DNA of 34,085 nucleotides, taken from NCBI GenBank assembly GCA_017469355.1, contig JAFUGM010000018.1:1-34085 (forward strand), given 5' to 3'. This DNA is from Solobacterium sp. (GTDB lineage: Bacteria > Bacillota_I > Bacilli_A > Erysipelotrichales > Erysipelotrichaceae). The notes beneath the pieces are model-generated. The model made no database searches. It was not told the origin of the DNA and worked only from the letters and a program-made list of their open reading frames with translations. How positions within the stretch are numbered: the first letter of the stretch is position 1; each line of letters begins with the position of its first letter. This document shows, piece by piece, positions 23,365-32,265 of the stretch. Position numbers and translations under genes: made by a program.

Positions 23365-24738
23365 ATGAATTACAAAGAAACTGCGGAACAAATTGTCAAT
23401 GCAGTCGGCGGCAGATCGAATATCAGCGGCCTGACACACTGCGTAACAAGACTGAGGTTTGTGCTGGTAGACGAAGGAAAGGCCGACACGGAATTGATTA
23501 AATCATTACCTGGTGTTATGGGTGTTATTCGGCAAGGCGGTCAGTATCAGGTCGTGATTGGAAATGAAGTAACAAATGTTTTTGATGAAGTTGCGGAAAT
23601 AACCGATATTGGAAGTGCAGTAGATGGAACTAAAGAAGAAAAGTCGGAAGGAAGCAAGAAGGGGCTTTGGGAAAGAATCATTTCTGCTATATCCGGTATT
23701 TTCACTCCGCTGTTACCGGTATTCGCTGCATGCGGTATTTTAAAAGGATTGCTGAGCTTATGTACAGGTACGGGAATTCTTAATGGAACAGAAGGGGTCT
23801 ATACTGTTCTGTACGCAATTGCAGATTCTATTTTCTATTTCTTCCCAGTTGTGGTAGGTGCAGCTGCTGCAGAAAGATTCAAATTAAATAAATATGTTGG
23901 AATGATCATCGGGGCAGCTATGATGTACCCCAGTATCATTACAGCTGCTTCATCTGGAGAATCATTCAGCTTCCTTGGCATTCCAATGATGCTGTTCAAT
24001 TATTCATCTTCCATTTTCCCGGCAATACTCGCAGTATTTGCGGCATCTTATATCAATAAGCTGGCTAAGAAGATCTGCCCTAAAACCATTGCCTATTTTG
24101 GTGTGCCGTTTATCACAATCTCCATTACTGTAATTCTAGCGCTGTTGATTATCGGACCGGCAATGCTTGGTCTGTCGTATGTACTTGCGACAGCGATGAA
24201 CGCAGTATACAGCTTCTCACCTGTTCTCTGTGCACTTCTGCTTGGAGGACCATGGGTAGTTCTTGTTATGCTTGGTCTGCATTGGGCATTTATTCCGATC
24301 TTCCTGCTTGAACTGACAAGTAACGGCAGTTGCTCCATGATGGGACTTTTCGCCGCAAATCAGTTTGCCATGGCGGGAGCGATGTTCGCGGTTGCTCTGA
24401 AAGCGGGTAAGGATGCGAATATGAAGAATCTTGGAATCACTTCCGCAATCACCTGTATTCTTGGGATTTCTGAGCCTGGTATCTATGGTGTGCTGCTTCC
24501 TTTGAAAACACCATTTATTATGAGTATCATTGCTGGCAGTATTGGTGCTGTGCCGGCTGCGTTAATGGGCACAGCAGTTTATTCATTCAGTGCCAGCGGT
24601 ATATTCGGCATTCCTGGTTTTATCAACCCTGCGGGCATTGATGCTGGCTTCTATGGCGCAATCATTTCCTCTATTGCAGGTTTTGTTCTTGGATTTATCT
24701 TGACATATATCATTTCAAAAAACACAAAGGAGGCATAA
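23365..24738 (+). CDS. PTS glucoside-family EIIBC transporter
   Basis: The 457-residue protein imports and phosphorylates a sugar using the phosphotransferase system. Residues 1-80 are the EIIB domain, with the phosphocysteine C26 in [11 protein letters not shown] charged linker (EEKSEGSKK) leads to an EIIC domain of about ten membrane segments, containing the family motif [18 protein letters not shown]. This places it in the beta-glucoside/sucrose/trehalose group. There is no EIIA domain, so a separate glucose-type EIIA must donate phosphate. The ATG at 23365 follows GGGAGGA; the longer open frame starting upstream overlaps the promoter. It is the first gene of a four-gene operon, two bases from the next. 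Confidence 0.93.
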   Translation: MNYKETAEQIVNAVGGRSNISGLTHCVTRLRFVLVDEGKADTELIKSLPGVMGVIRQGGQYQVVIGNEVTNVFDEVAEITDIGSAVDGTKEEKSEGSKKGLWERIISAISGIFTPLLPVFAACGILKGLLSLCTGTGILNGTEGVYTVLYAIADSIFYFFPVVVGAAAAERFKLNKYVGMIIGAAMMYPSIITAASSGESFSFLGIPMMLFNYSSSIFPAILAVFAASYINKLAKKICPKTIAYFGVPFITISITVILALLIIGPAMLGLSYVLATAMNAVYSFSPVLCALLLGGPWVVLVMLGLHWAFIPIFLLELTSNGSCSMMGLFAANQFAMAGAMFAVALKAGKDANMKNLGITSAITCILGISEPGIYGVLLPLKTPFIMSIIAGSIGAVPAALMGTAVYSFSASGIFGIPGFINPAGIDAGFYGAIISSIAGFVLGFILTYIISKNTKEA

Positions 24739-24740
24739 CA

Positions 24741-25577
24741 ATGAAGCAGACACAGAACGGACATTTCTATAAACAAGAAATAAGCGACGGATTCTATATG
24801 ATCAGCTGCCCGGAATGGGATATGGAAAAAGAAAAAAGCATCAATCTTTGGATGATCGAAGGATCTGAAATGTCGGTTCTGGTCGATGCTGGAATGAAAC
24901 TGGGTGGCCTCAAGGAGTTTTTGAAGGAAATTACGGACAAGCCGCTTCGAGTTGTTGTGAGTCATGGTCACTTTGACCATATTGGCAATATCGACGACTT
25001 TGATGAAATCTGGATGAATCATGAAGATATTCCGCTTCTGAGTGATCCGGTATTTGAGAAATATGGCGCTCATGGATACCACGGAACGATTCATGATATC
25101 AATGACGGTGAGGTATGGAATCTTGGTGACCGGTTAATCACACTGATACGCATCAGAGGTCATACTGGAGGAAGCGTATTGGTCCTTGATCACAAAAGCA
25201 GTGTTCTGATATCCGGAGATACCGTGGCCAGAGATCTTCTTTATATGACTGAGGATACCATTCCTCTGAATCAGTTCTTCGATGAGCTTCTCAAACTTGA
25301 TGCATATGAATATGATGCGGTTGCTTCTGCACATGATCGCTTCTTACTTCCTTCTTACCAGCATCACTACATGATGAAAACAATTATTCAGGGACTGAAA
25401 AATGATCAGAGTGACAGTGTCTGGCAGATGTGGGGACAGGAATTCTTTACGATACACGCCGGCAGCGGGCATAGTGATCCAAAGTATCTTTCCATCTCAC
25501 TTCCTACTGACAAAAAAGAACAGCTGAAAGATGAAATGATTGCCTGGGCAGAGAAAAATTGGGAGAAAATACAATGA
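24741..25577 (+). CDS. Metallo-beta-lactamase-fold hydrolase
   Basis: The 278-residue cytosolic enzyme has the MBL-fold metal signature SHGHFDH (H75, H77, D79, H80), a third ligand H141 in RGHTGGS, and bridging D160 in LISGDT, so a binuclear zinc or iron site is expected. GHTGGSVLVLD is typical of the glyoxalase II/lactonase-like branch. Its role in a sugar locus is uncertain; hydrolysis of an ester, thioester or lactone is possible. The ribosome site AAAGGAGG lies in the last codons of the PTS gene, and the 3' end overlaps the glycosidase start by ATGA, so the three genes are translationally linked. Confidence 0.87.
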   Translation: MKQTQNGHFYKQEISDGFYMISCPEWDMEKEKSINLWMIEGSEMSVLVDAGMKLGGLKEFLKEITDKPLRVVVSHGHFDHIGNIDDFDEIWMNHEDIPLLSDPVFEKYGAHGYHGTIHDINDGEVWNLGDRLITLIRIRGHTGGSVLVLDHKSSVLISGDTVARDLLYMTEDTIPLNQFFDELLKLDAYEYDAVASAHDRFLLPSYQHHYMMKTIIQGLKNDQSDSVWQMWGQEFFTIHAGSGHSDPKYLSISLPTDKKEQLKDEMIAWAEKNWEKIQ

Positions 25578-28219
25578 AGCGACTTCTGGATAATTTGAAT
25601 CATCAGGAGGATAGTCACGTATTGCCTTTCTTCTGGCTTCATGGCGAGGAAGAAAACGTCCTAAGAAGCTATATGGCCAGGATGGCAGAGAGCGGAATTC
25701 GCTCTCTTTGTCTTGAGGCTAGACCACATAAGGACTTTCTGAAAGATGGATGGTGGCATGATCTGGACATCATCTTCGATGAAGCTGAGAAACGTGGAAT
25801 GAAAGTGTGGATTCTCGATGATTCACACTTTCCGACCGGATATGCCAATGGCATGATCAAGGATGTATACCCACAATATCGCAAACGTTTTCTGGCTTGC
25901 AGACAGCTGGACTTTGCCGGTCCGCTCAAGTTCGGACAAGTCAATGTGAGTTATGCGTTTAAGGACAAAGAGGATGAATTGATTGGGGTGTATCTTGCAA
26001 AAAAGAAAGGTTTCAATGCGATTGATCCTGATACTCTGCGTGATATAACGGGTCAGGTCTATGATCTGAATGTTCATTCTGAAACGAACATACCGTTCGC
26101 TTCCATTGTTCACAAGGCTGTAAATGTAGATATACCGGAAGGTGAGTGGCGGATTCTTATACTGACTTCCACATTCATGGGATCTGAAAAAGAAACTGAA
26201 AATTATCTGAATCCGATTGACCCGCAGGCGGTAGATGTTTTGATCAATACTGTTTATGAAGCACATTATGCGCGATACCATCATTTGTTCGGAACTATTA
26301 TTCAAGGATTCTTTTCTGATGAACCGCGATTTGGCAATGTTCATGGTTCTGAAGGCTCTATTGGCCGTAAGGAAATGGTGCTTCCCTGGCGCAGGGATAT
26401 GAAAGATCTGCTCACAGAAGATATACGGAAGAAAAAAATAAACATTGATACATCACTGTATCTGCCGCTGCTGTTTGTGGATGGCGGAGAAAAATCACAT
26501 CAGATTCGTTATGCATACATGGATCTGGTCAGTGAACTTTACGCAGAAAACTTCTCGGTGCGCATTGGTAAATGGTGTGAAGACCGTGGTGTGAGATATA
26601 TCGGCCACACAATTGAAGATAATAACTCCCACGCCAGACTTGGTTATGGCGCAGGTCATTTTTATAAAGCAATGCGTGGTCAGCATTTTGCCGGTATTGA
26701 TGTTGTGATTCATCAGCTGATGCCGGGGATGGATCATACCTATAATCGGGCATTGACAGCCAATGGCTGGGATGGAGAATTCTTTCATTATATGCTTGGT
26801 AAACTGGGCGGCTCACTCAGCCAGCTGGATCCGAAGAAAAAAGGTAATGCAATGTGTGAAGTATTCGGTGCCTACGGCTGGGCAGAAGGGAACCGGCTGA
26901 TGAAATGGATTACTGATTATATGCTCGTAAGAGGGATCAATGAGTTTGTCCCGCATGCGTTCAATGCAGCAGCATATCCTGATCCTGATTGTCCTCCCCA
27001 TTTTTATGCCCATGGCAAAAACCCTCAATATGAAGATTTCGGACTGCTCATCAGATATATGAATCGAATGGCGCATCTGCTTCATGATGGGCGCCCGGAA
27101 GTCACTGCTGCGCTGCTATACCATGGAGAAGCGGAATGGTCGGGCGAATACATGCTTTCACAGAAACCGGCAGCTGAAATGGCAAGAAATCAAATTGATT
27201 ATCTCATCGTTCCATGTGCCGATCTTCTGAATGCCGAGATAAATGCGGATACCTTTACCATTTCCAACAATGCATTTTCCTGCCTTGTCATACCATATGC
27301 TGAAGCATTGCCATTTGCTCTTATCGAAAAAATCACTGAAATTGCTGAGCAGGGGATTCCCGTTTATTTCTGTGGAGAATTGATGGAACGAAGCAGTGAG
27401 GGACATGATATTTCCTCATTACGCAAGCGACTTGAAAAAACAGTGTGTTTTACATCGCCTGAGCAGCTTGCCACACATCAGAAAAAAGATGGATTCTGCC
27501 GTTATGAGCTTTCTTCTTATGAGCCTTATCTAAGAACATACCGCTATCATGAAACGGATGGGACCGTTCTGATGATTACAAATGAAGGGCTTAAAGAGAT
27601 TAACTGCACCATGAAAACAGATCTGAAATCCTATACTTATCGCTATGATGCATTTGAAAACAGACTGTTTCACCAAACTGTTCGTAACGGGTTAATTGAT
27701 ATCAATCTTTCACCGTATGAATCTCTTGTACTCATTCTTTGTGATGAGGAACTGTGTGCAGAAACAAATCGGTCAATTGATTCTGCAGATATTAAGAAGC
27801 TGAAGGGCCCATTCAGGCTTAGTTTCTGCGGCGCTGGAGAAAAGGAGTATCGAGATGAGCTGATTCTCGATCAGCTGAAACCTGTCAATCTGATCCCTGG
27901 CAAAGAGAATTTCTGTGGCAGAATTAAATATGAAGTATCGTTTGATATGAACGAACCCACACCCGCATATATCTGTCTTGATACTGTGTACGAAAGCGCA
28001 CATGTATGTTTGAATGGGCAAAAAGAACATATCAGAATTTCTCCGCCATATAGATTTGATATTACGGATGATCTTAGACCAGGAGAAAATAAGCTTGTCA
28101 TTGAAACTACAACAACCGCTGTTAGGGACAATTACGATTTTTTGTCACAATTCATTGCCCTTGAACCAACTGGTATCACGGAGTCAATCTATCTTGAGAC
28201 AGGAAGAAAGGACAAGTGA
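25574..28219 (+). CDS. Large cytosolic glycoside hydrolase, GH106-like (alpha-L-rhamnosidase-related)
   Basis: The 881-residue enzyme begins with a TIM-barrel domain: MAESGIRSLCLEARP, WWHDLDIIFDEAEKRGMKVWILDDSHFPTGYA in sequence, then FFSDEPRFG with D249-E250, GHTIEDN, and MCEVFGAYGW with E429, followed by VRGINEFVPHAFN. These acidic residues are catalytic candidates. The last 130 residues form a beta-sandwich of the GH2/GH106 type: YICLDTVYESAHVCLNGQ, then PPYRFDITDDLRPGENKLVIE. There is no signal peptide. The layout resembles GH106-like enzymes, but a GH106 name is provisional and the sugar specificity is unknown. The start at 25574 has GGGAGAA six bases upstream; a TTG at 25559 is rejected. 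It overlaps the MBL gene by four bases. Confidence 0.8.
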   Translation: MKRLLDNLNHQEDSHVLPFFWLHGEEENVLRSYMARMAESGIRSLCLEARPHKDFLKDGWWHDLDIIFDEAEKRGMKVWILDDSHFPTGYANGMIKDVYPQYRKRFLACRQLDFAGPLKFGQVNVSYAFKDKEDELIGVYLAKKKGFNAIDPDTLRDITGQVYDLNVHSETNIPFASIVHKAVNVDIPEGEWRILILTSTFMGSEKETENYLNPIDPQAVDVLINTVYEAHYARYHHLFGTIIQGFFSDEPRFGNVHGSEGSIGRKEMVLPWRRDMKDLLTEDIRKKKINIDTSLYLPLLFVDGGEKSHQIRYAYMDLVSELYAENFSVRIGKWCEDRGVRYIGHTIEDNNSHARLGYGAGHFYKAMRGQHFAGIDVVIHQLMPGMDHTYNRALTANGWDGEFFHYMLGKLGGSLSQLDPKKKGNAMCEVFGAYGWAEGNRLMKWITDYMLVRGINEFVPHAFNAAAYPDPDCPPHFYAHGKNPQYEDFGLLIRYMNRMAHLLHDGRPEVTAALLYHGEAEWSGEYMLSQKPAAEMARNQIDYLIVPCADLLNAEINADTFTISNNAFSCLVIPYAEALPFALIEKITEIAEQGIPVYFCGELMERSSEGHDISSLRKRLEKTVCFTSPEQLATHQKKDGFCRYELSSYEPYLRTYRYHETDGTVLMITNEGLKEINCTMKTDLKSYTYRYDAFENRLFHQTVRNGLIDINLSPYESLVLILCDEELCAETNRSIDSADIKKLKGPFRLSFCGAGEKEYRDELILDQLKPVNLIPGKENFCGRIKYEVSFDMNEPTPAYICLDTVYESAHVCLNGQKEHIRISPPYRFDITDDLRPGENKLVIETTTTAVRDNYDFLSQFIALEPTGITESIYLETGRKDK

Positions 28220-28220
28220 G

Positions 28221-29114
28221 ATGGATAGTGTGCATATTCTGAACGGGAATGAAAAGACATATCTGAAATTGTTTCTTCTTCCGAATGGACAAGAGAAGCA
28301 GAAACGGCCTCTGGTTCTTATCTGCCCGGGTGGTGGCTATTTGAATTGTTCAGATAATGAAGGGAAACCGGTAGCTGTGAAATTCAATACATTTGGCTTT
28401 CATGCGGCAGTTCTTTTCTATAGTACTCAATTCTCGAATCCTGGCGGTTCATACCGTGACGCACTCAATGATCTCGCGGAAGCAGTGTCATGGATCCACG
28501 AAAATGCTGAAACATCAGGAATTGATCCGGACAAAATTTTTCTGATGGGTTTTTCTGCCGGCGCCCATCTCAGCGCAATGTATGGCAACACATTTACTGA
28601 AGGAAACTTCGGAAATACATATGAATCGGGAAATCTGAGAATTGCTGGTTGTATTCTTGGCTATGGGCTGCTGGATACGGAGATGTTTGACGTAGATACT
28701 GCTCTCATGATCGCAAATGAGGAAGCTGCAGATATGAATCAGATTACTGGCGAGCAGAGTTTTATCAAATTCAAGCAATTTCGCGACTTATGTTACACAG
28801 CAATGTATTCAACTACCAAACCCGAGAAGGATATGTTGAAAGCAGCGTCGCCGTTAGAGCATATTCATTCCTCAAGCGCACCGTGCTTTATTTGGACTAC
28901 ATATCAGGATGATCTTGTGAATCCTATGCAGAGTATTCAATATGCCGAACGGCTTTATAAAAATCATGTGCCGTGTGAACTGCATTTGTTCCCATACGGA
29001 AGACACGGCTGGTCACTGTTTGATGAGACAACTGGAAATAGTGAAAAAGAAATCAATATCCATACTGCCCGATGGGCTTTTCTGGCAGCAGAGTGGATGC
29101 GTACACGAAATTGA
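28221..29114 (+). CDS. Alpha/beta-hydrolase carbohydrate esterase (acetylxylan esterase/BD-FAE-like)
   Basis: The 297-residue enzyme shows the oxyanion-hole segment LICPGGGYLNCS, the nucleophile elbow GFSAGAHLS with S112, a candidate acid in TTYQDDLVNP, and the terminal histidine in RHGWSLF. This pattern is typical of cytosolic esterases that remove acetyl or other acyl groups from oligosaccharides. The ATG at 28221 begins one base after the glycosidase stop codon, with GAAAGGAC upstream; an in-frame extension back to 28014 lies inside the glycosidase and is rejected. It closes the AraC-controlled operon. No terminator is obvious after it. Confidence 0.87.
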   Translation: MDSVHILNGNEKTYLKLFLLPNGQEKQKRPLVLICPGGGYLNCSDNEGKPVAVKFNTFGFHAAVLFYSTQFSNPGGSYRDALNDLAEAVSWIHENAETSGIDPDKIFLMGFSAGAHLSAMYGNTFTEGNFGNTYESGNLRIAGCILGYGLLDTEMFDVDTALMIANEEAADMNQITGEQSFIKFKQFRDLCYTAMYSTTKPEKDMLKAASPLEHIHSSSAPCFIWTTYQDDLVNPMQSIQYAERLYKNHVPCELHLFPYGRHGWSLFDETTGNSEKEINIHTARWAFLAAEWMRTRN

Positions 29115-29526
29115 TCAAAGCTAGGGAAGTGAGAGAACTGTTTTTGCGAAGATATTAGGAGAAGCTACATCTTTCCTGTTAAAAGAACCCTATCACGGTA
29201 AACAAGTTGAACGTATAATTCTATATTTTCGAGCGGCAGTTTCGGCTGCGGCCTTTTGTGGCAGGCTAGCTGCGAATATTGAAAATGTGGCACATATCAA
29301 CGAAGCGCAGCTCGGAATATTTTACCTGCCTTGAAGGCAAGGTCAAACTGTTAGACGTACAATTCGTGGGAAGTCGGCGAGGTTTTTGTGATATAAGTTA
29401 GTTATGTCTAACATCATTCACTAAGTGATGAGATTAAAGAAAGGGAACAGAGAAGAGTTTGCACAGCGAATCGCTTAGATGTCAGTTGTCATCAAGAGAA
29501 TCTGATTTGAATGGAGGGAATAAACC
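29115..29526. other. Gene-free stretch with inverted repeats
   Basis: These 412 bases hold no recognisable gene. Visible structure is a TGTTAGAC (29349-29356)/GTCTAACA (29406-29413) inverted pair 49 bases apart, a GTTAG/CTAAC palindrome at 29398-29413, small GC-rich hairpins near 29233 and 29330, and TATAAT at 29214-29219 without a good -35. It separates the sugar operon from the next operon and may contain the latter's promoter or decayed mobile DNA. Confidence 0.5.
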
Positions 29527-30033
29527 ATGTATAACATCGTTTTCACCATGTTTCTTACCGTTGTATTCTGTACAGCAATCGCCTTGATGTTGCTCTCCGC
29601 AGTAGCTTTTATCCAGGATAAGAGATTTTACTCTTCTGCCCCAAAGGAGGCACAGGCAGTGATTGAGAAGCGGCCGGAAGAACTGTTTCCGGGTGCCAGG
29701 GCAATCGGCTGGGTTCTCTTTACCCTGAGTTTACTCATCGCGTCTGGAGTTATGGTGTTTTCCATCTGGGATGGTGTCAGAAACAACTTCACGTTTCTGC
29801 AGTTCTTCCTACGCTTCGTGTTCATCACAACGGTTTATAAACTATGTGACATGATTCTGATCGATTATTTTCTGCTTTTGAAATTTGGCTTCTTTCAATA
29901 TTACTATCCCGAGGCGAAAGAGGTTATGAAGGGCAGGAAGTATGGGTTCAACATCAAAAGTCAGTTATGTAAACTTCTGGTCATTTTTCCTGCGATATCT
30001 GCACTTCTCGCCTGGATCTGTTCAGCGTTATAG
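29527..30033 (+). CDS. Four-helix membrane protein of unknown function
   Basis: The 168-residue protein has four predicted membrane segments, about residues 5-28, 60-82, 88-118 and 147-166, with a hydrophilic loop containing YSSAPKEAQAVIEKRPEELFPGARAIGW between the first two. The DMILIDYFLLLKFGFFQYYYPEAKE segment after the third helix recalls conserved uncharacterised membrane proteins of Clostridia and Erysipelotrichia. No transport or enzyme motif is visible. GGAGGG at 29513-29518 supports the ATG. It leads an operon with two alpha/beta hydrolases, starting 60 bases before the first, so its role may be tied to their substrate. Confidence 0.8.
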   Translation: MYNIVFTMFLTVVFCTAIALMLLSAVAFIQDKRFYSSAPKEAQAVIEKRPEELFPGARAIGWVLFTLSLLIASGVMVFSIWDGVRNNFTFLQFFLRFVFITTVYKLCDMILIDYFLLLKFGFFQYYYPEAKEVMKGRKYGFNIKSQLCKLLVIFPAISALLAWICSAL

Positions 30034-30093
30034 AAGAACCAGGCAGAATCGTGTGTACGCAATATGACTTACAAGTGCAACAGGAGGTATTCG

Positions 30094-31023
30094 ATGAGTG
30101 TCAGCGCAAAAGCTGCAGTAGCCGTGCTTCACCTGGCAAAGCGGCTGAGATTGATTCCTAATCCTGGGGATCTTGACAGTGAATTTGCTAAGGCAAGGGA
30201 ATATAACCGAAAGCATCCCTACCGTGAGCCCCATGATCAGAAGGCGCGGTATCGAACAGACTATGTCAGTGGTTATCCCGTTCTTTCGATCACACAACCT
30301 GGTATAACACCAGAACATGCCATCCTGTTTCTCCATGGCGGAGGAAATCAGGATACCTGGAAGCCGGAAGTATCCTTTGCCCGAAATTATGGAATGCGTA
30401 CCGGCACAGAGGTGTTTTATCCCATTTATCCGCCATTTACGGAGCGACCTGTTAAAGAAACGGCAGATCTTATCTATGCGGTTTATCAATCCATAGCGGT
30501 GAAGTATGGTGCCGCAAATATTGCGGTGGTCGGTGGTTCCTATGGCGGTTTTCTCGCAATGCAGTTAATTACGTGGATCAACCGGAATGGAACTGAGGTG
30601 GATATGCCGGGACTGCTGATCATGAATTCTCCCTTTGCGTTTCCGGAAACTGCGGAAGAATGGAAGCTGGCTGAGGCGTATGAAACAGATGATCTTATGG
30701 TACCGGAAGGCACCTTCCGATTGATGATGGATGGAATCATGCGGACAGATCCTCTGACGCCTGAATATGCCTTGTATCCGCGAAAAATGGATTTTCGCCA
30801 TGCGCCAGAGACATATATCTTCTATGCCAAGGAAGCCTGCGCCTGTGTAGCGGATGCGATACAACATGCCTATGAACGGGATGGGGCGGTGCTTCATATG
30901 CATAAAGAACCGGGTATGATGCATTGTTATGCCTGCGCTCCCGTATTTCCGGAGAGTAAGCGAGACTTTGACAGGCAGATTCATGCGATCAAGCAAAGCT
31001 TTGAAACAAAATCATCAGAATGA
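30094..31023 (+). CDS. Alpha/beta-hydrolase (HSL/esterase-lipase-like)
   Basis: The 309-residue enzyme has the oxyanion motif LFLHGGGNQDTW, the nucleophile elbow GGSYGG with S149, and a late GMMHCYACAPVFP supplying the probable histidine. LHGGG and the GxSxGG elbow place it near hormone-sensitive-lipase-type or tannase-like esterases; the substrate is unknown. The first 45 residues (KRLRLIPNPGDLDSEFAKAR) form an amphipathic cap region without a signal peptide. AGGAGG at 30082-30087 sets the ATG at 30094, six bases away. It is the middle gene of a three-gene operon. Confidence 0.86.
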   Translation: MSVSAKAAVAVLHLAKRLRLIPNPGDLDSEFAKAREYNRKHPYREPHDQKARYRTDYVSGYPVLSITQPGITPEHAILFLHGGGNQDTWKPEVSFARNYGMRTGTEVFYPIYPPFTERPVKETADLIYAVYQSIAVKYGAANIAVVGGSYGGFLAMQLITWINRNGTEVDMPGLLIMNSPFAFPETAEEWKLAEAYETDDLMVPEGTFRLMMDGIMRTDPLTPEYALYPRKMDFRHAPETYIFYAKEACACVADAIQHAYERDGAVLHMHKEPGMMHCYACAPVFPESKRDFDRQIHAIKQSFETKSSE

Positions 31024-31063
31024 AGTGAATGACATAACAACAGAAAGAAGGACAGCAGACAGT

Positions 31064-31957
31064 ATGAAAGAAAAATACACGATAGAACAGGATGGATTTG
31101 TGGGGTATTGGCATCCATCAGAAGGGCATAAGGATATGGCATTGATCGTATTTCCTGGCTCTGGGGCGGATTACGAACTTACACGTAAAGGTTCTGAGTT
31201 TCTTGGCAACGCTGGATGGAACAGACTGCTTGTGGCATTTGCGGGCTGGGATGGACTACCGGAAGATCCGGTTCTGGCTCCTGTGGAATATGCGGAGAGG
31301 GCGATCCTGGTATTGAAAGAAGCAGGATTTAAAAGAATTGGCGTATACGGTATCTCTGCCGGCGCAAAATTCGCTATCACAGCCGCATCATTACTGCCGG
31401 ATATCAGTCTTGTTATCGCCGCTTCCCCATTTGACTATACGACCGAAGCATTTCACGGGACAAAGGCATTGAATGAGTCAACGTTTTCATTTCGAGGGGA
31501 GCCATTGCCATTTGATCCGACGGTTACCCTGCATCGGAATATCATCAGTGTTCTGCTTCGAACCGCATGTTCCAGAAAGTATGGAATACGGCGTGTGCTG
31601 CGGGGATGTTATGAGGAAAATGTACAGACTGAGAATGCGCGCATCAAGGTAGAACATATGCATGCGGATATCCTGATGCAATGCCCTGGCTACGATGACT
31701 GCTGGCCATCGGATGAGGCTGTGCCAAGAATGGAGAAGATTTTAATGGAAGCAGGATATCCCTATAGACATAAAGCGACAGTATATGAGAAAGGCAGTCA
31801 TCTGTTGTGTGGGGATCTTTCTTCCAGCCCAGATTATCTGAAGTCCATGAAGAAGATCCTTCAGGCGGAATATGTAGATCAGGATGCCTGTAATCAGGCT
31901 CGTGCGGATAGTATGAAAGAGGCACTTGAGTTTCTGGAAGGATGGGACCGTCCCTGA
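31064..31957 (+). CDS. Alpha/beta-hydrolase, acyl-CoA thioesterase/BAAT C-terminal-like
   Basis: The 297-residue enzyme resembles the catalytic C-terminal domain of bile acid-CoA:amino acid acyltransferase and acyl-CoA thioesterases. It shows ALIVFPGSGADYE as oxyanion region, GVYGISAGAKFA with nucleophile S98, SLVIAASPFDY, and YEKGSHLLCGD with a late histidine. The BAAT family usually has Cys or Ser at the nucleophile; here it is Ser, so hydrolysis is likelier than conjugation. AAGGA stands about 11 bases before the ATG at 31064; the longer frame runs back into the previous gene. It is followed by a terminator at 32047. Confidence 0.82.
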   Translation: MKEKYTIEQDGFVGYWHPSEGHKDMALIVFPGSGADYELTRKGSEFLGNAGWNRLLVAFAGWDGLPEDPVLAPVEYAERAILVLKEAGFKRIGVYGISAGAKFAITAASLLPDISLVIAASPFDYTTEAFHGTKALNESTFSFRGEPLPFDPTVTLHRNIISVLLRTACSRKYGIRRVLRGCYEENVQTENARIKVEHMHADILMQCPGYDDCWPSDEAVPRMEKILMEAGYPYRHKATVYEKGSHLLCGDLSSSPDYLKSMKKILQAEYVDQDACNQARADSMKEALEFLEGWDRP

Positions 31958-32046
31958 TAACGATCGGGTCGAAACACAAACCGGTCCATACATGAGTAAT
32001 AGGAGTCTTCGGATTGGCGATAGGAAGGCTGTAATCATTGAAATGT

Positions 32047-32079
32047 AAAAAGCAGAACCAATTCGATTCTGCTTTTTTC
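32047..32079 (+). terminator. Intrinsic terminator after the two-hydrolase operon
   Basis: AGCAGAA (32051-32057) pairs with TTCTGCT (32067-32073) across a nine-base loop. AAAA before the stem and TTTTTT after it make it potentially bidirectional. Confidence 0.85.
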
Positions 32080-32145
32080 TATTATGAAATCAGGAACGAA
32101 CTGGACCTGATCAAAGTAGAAGGAATACCTTCACAATGCATATGA

Positions 32146-32265
32146 TTATGAGGTCAGGATCACCAGTGGTTCCTGGCCTTTCTTCTGTAGGCATACAGAA
32201 TGATTGGCCCGGGTAAAGTAAGGACGTAGCTTTTTATAGACCCGGTATAACCGCGAGTCAGTCAC
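32146..32265 (-). pseudogene. Possible 39-codon gene remnant in the IS110 left flank
   Basis: On the minus strand GTG at 32263-32265 opens a frame of 39 codons ending in TAA at 32146-32148. It carries LYRVYKKLRPYFTRANHS and then QKKGQEPLVILTS. The end loosely recalls the EPVVVLS region of Phd/YefM antitoxins. There is no ribosome site, and the frame overlaps the region where a bridge RNA is expected, so it may not be a gene at all. Confidence 0.2.

Noticed and set aside
28014-28220. In-frame upstream extension of the sugar-operon esterase
   Set aside because: It lies within the glycosidase gene in another frame; the ATG at 28221 right after the glycosidase stop is the natural start.
29125-29334. 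69-codon open stretch after the esterase gene (EPYHGKQVERIILYF and following)
   Set aside because: There is no start codon at its beginning and no ribosome site, and a frame this long can occur by chance; I did not recognise a family.
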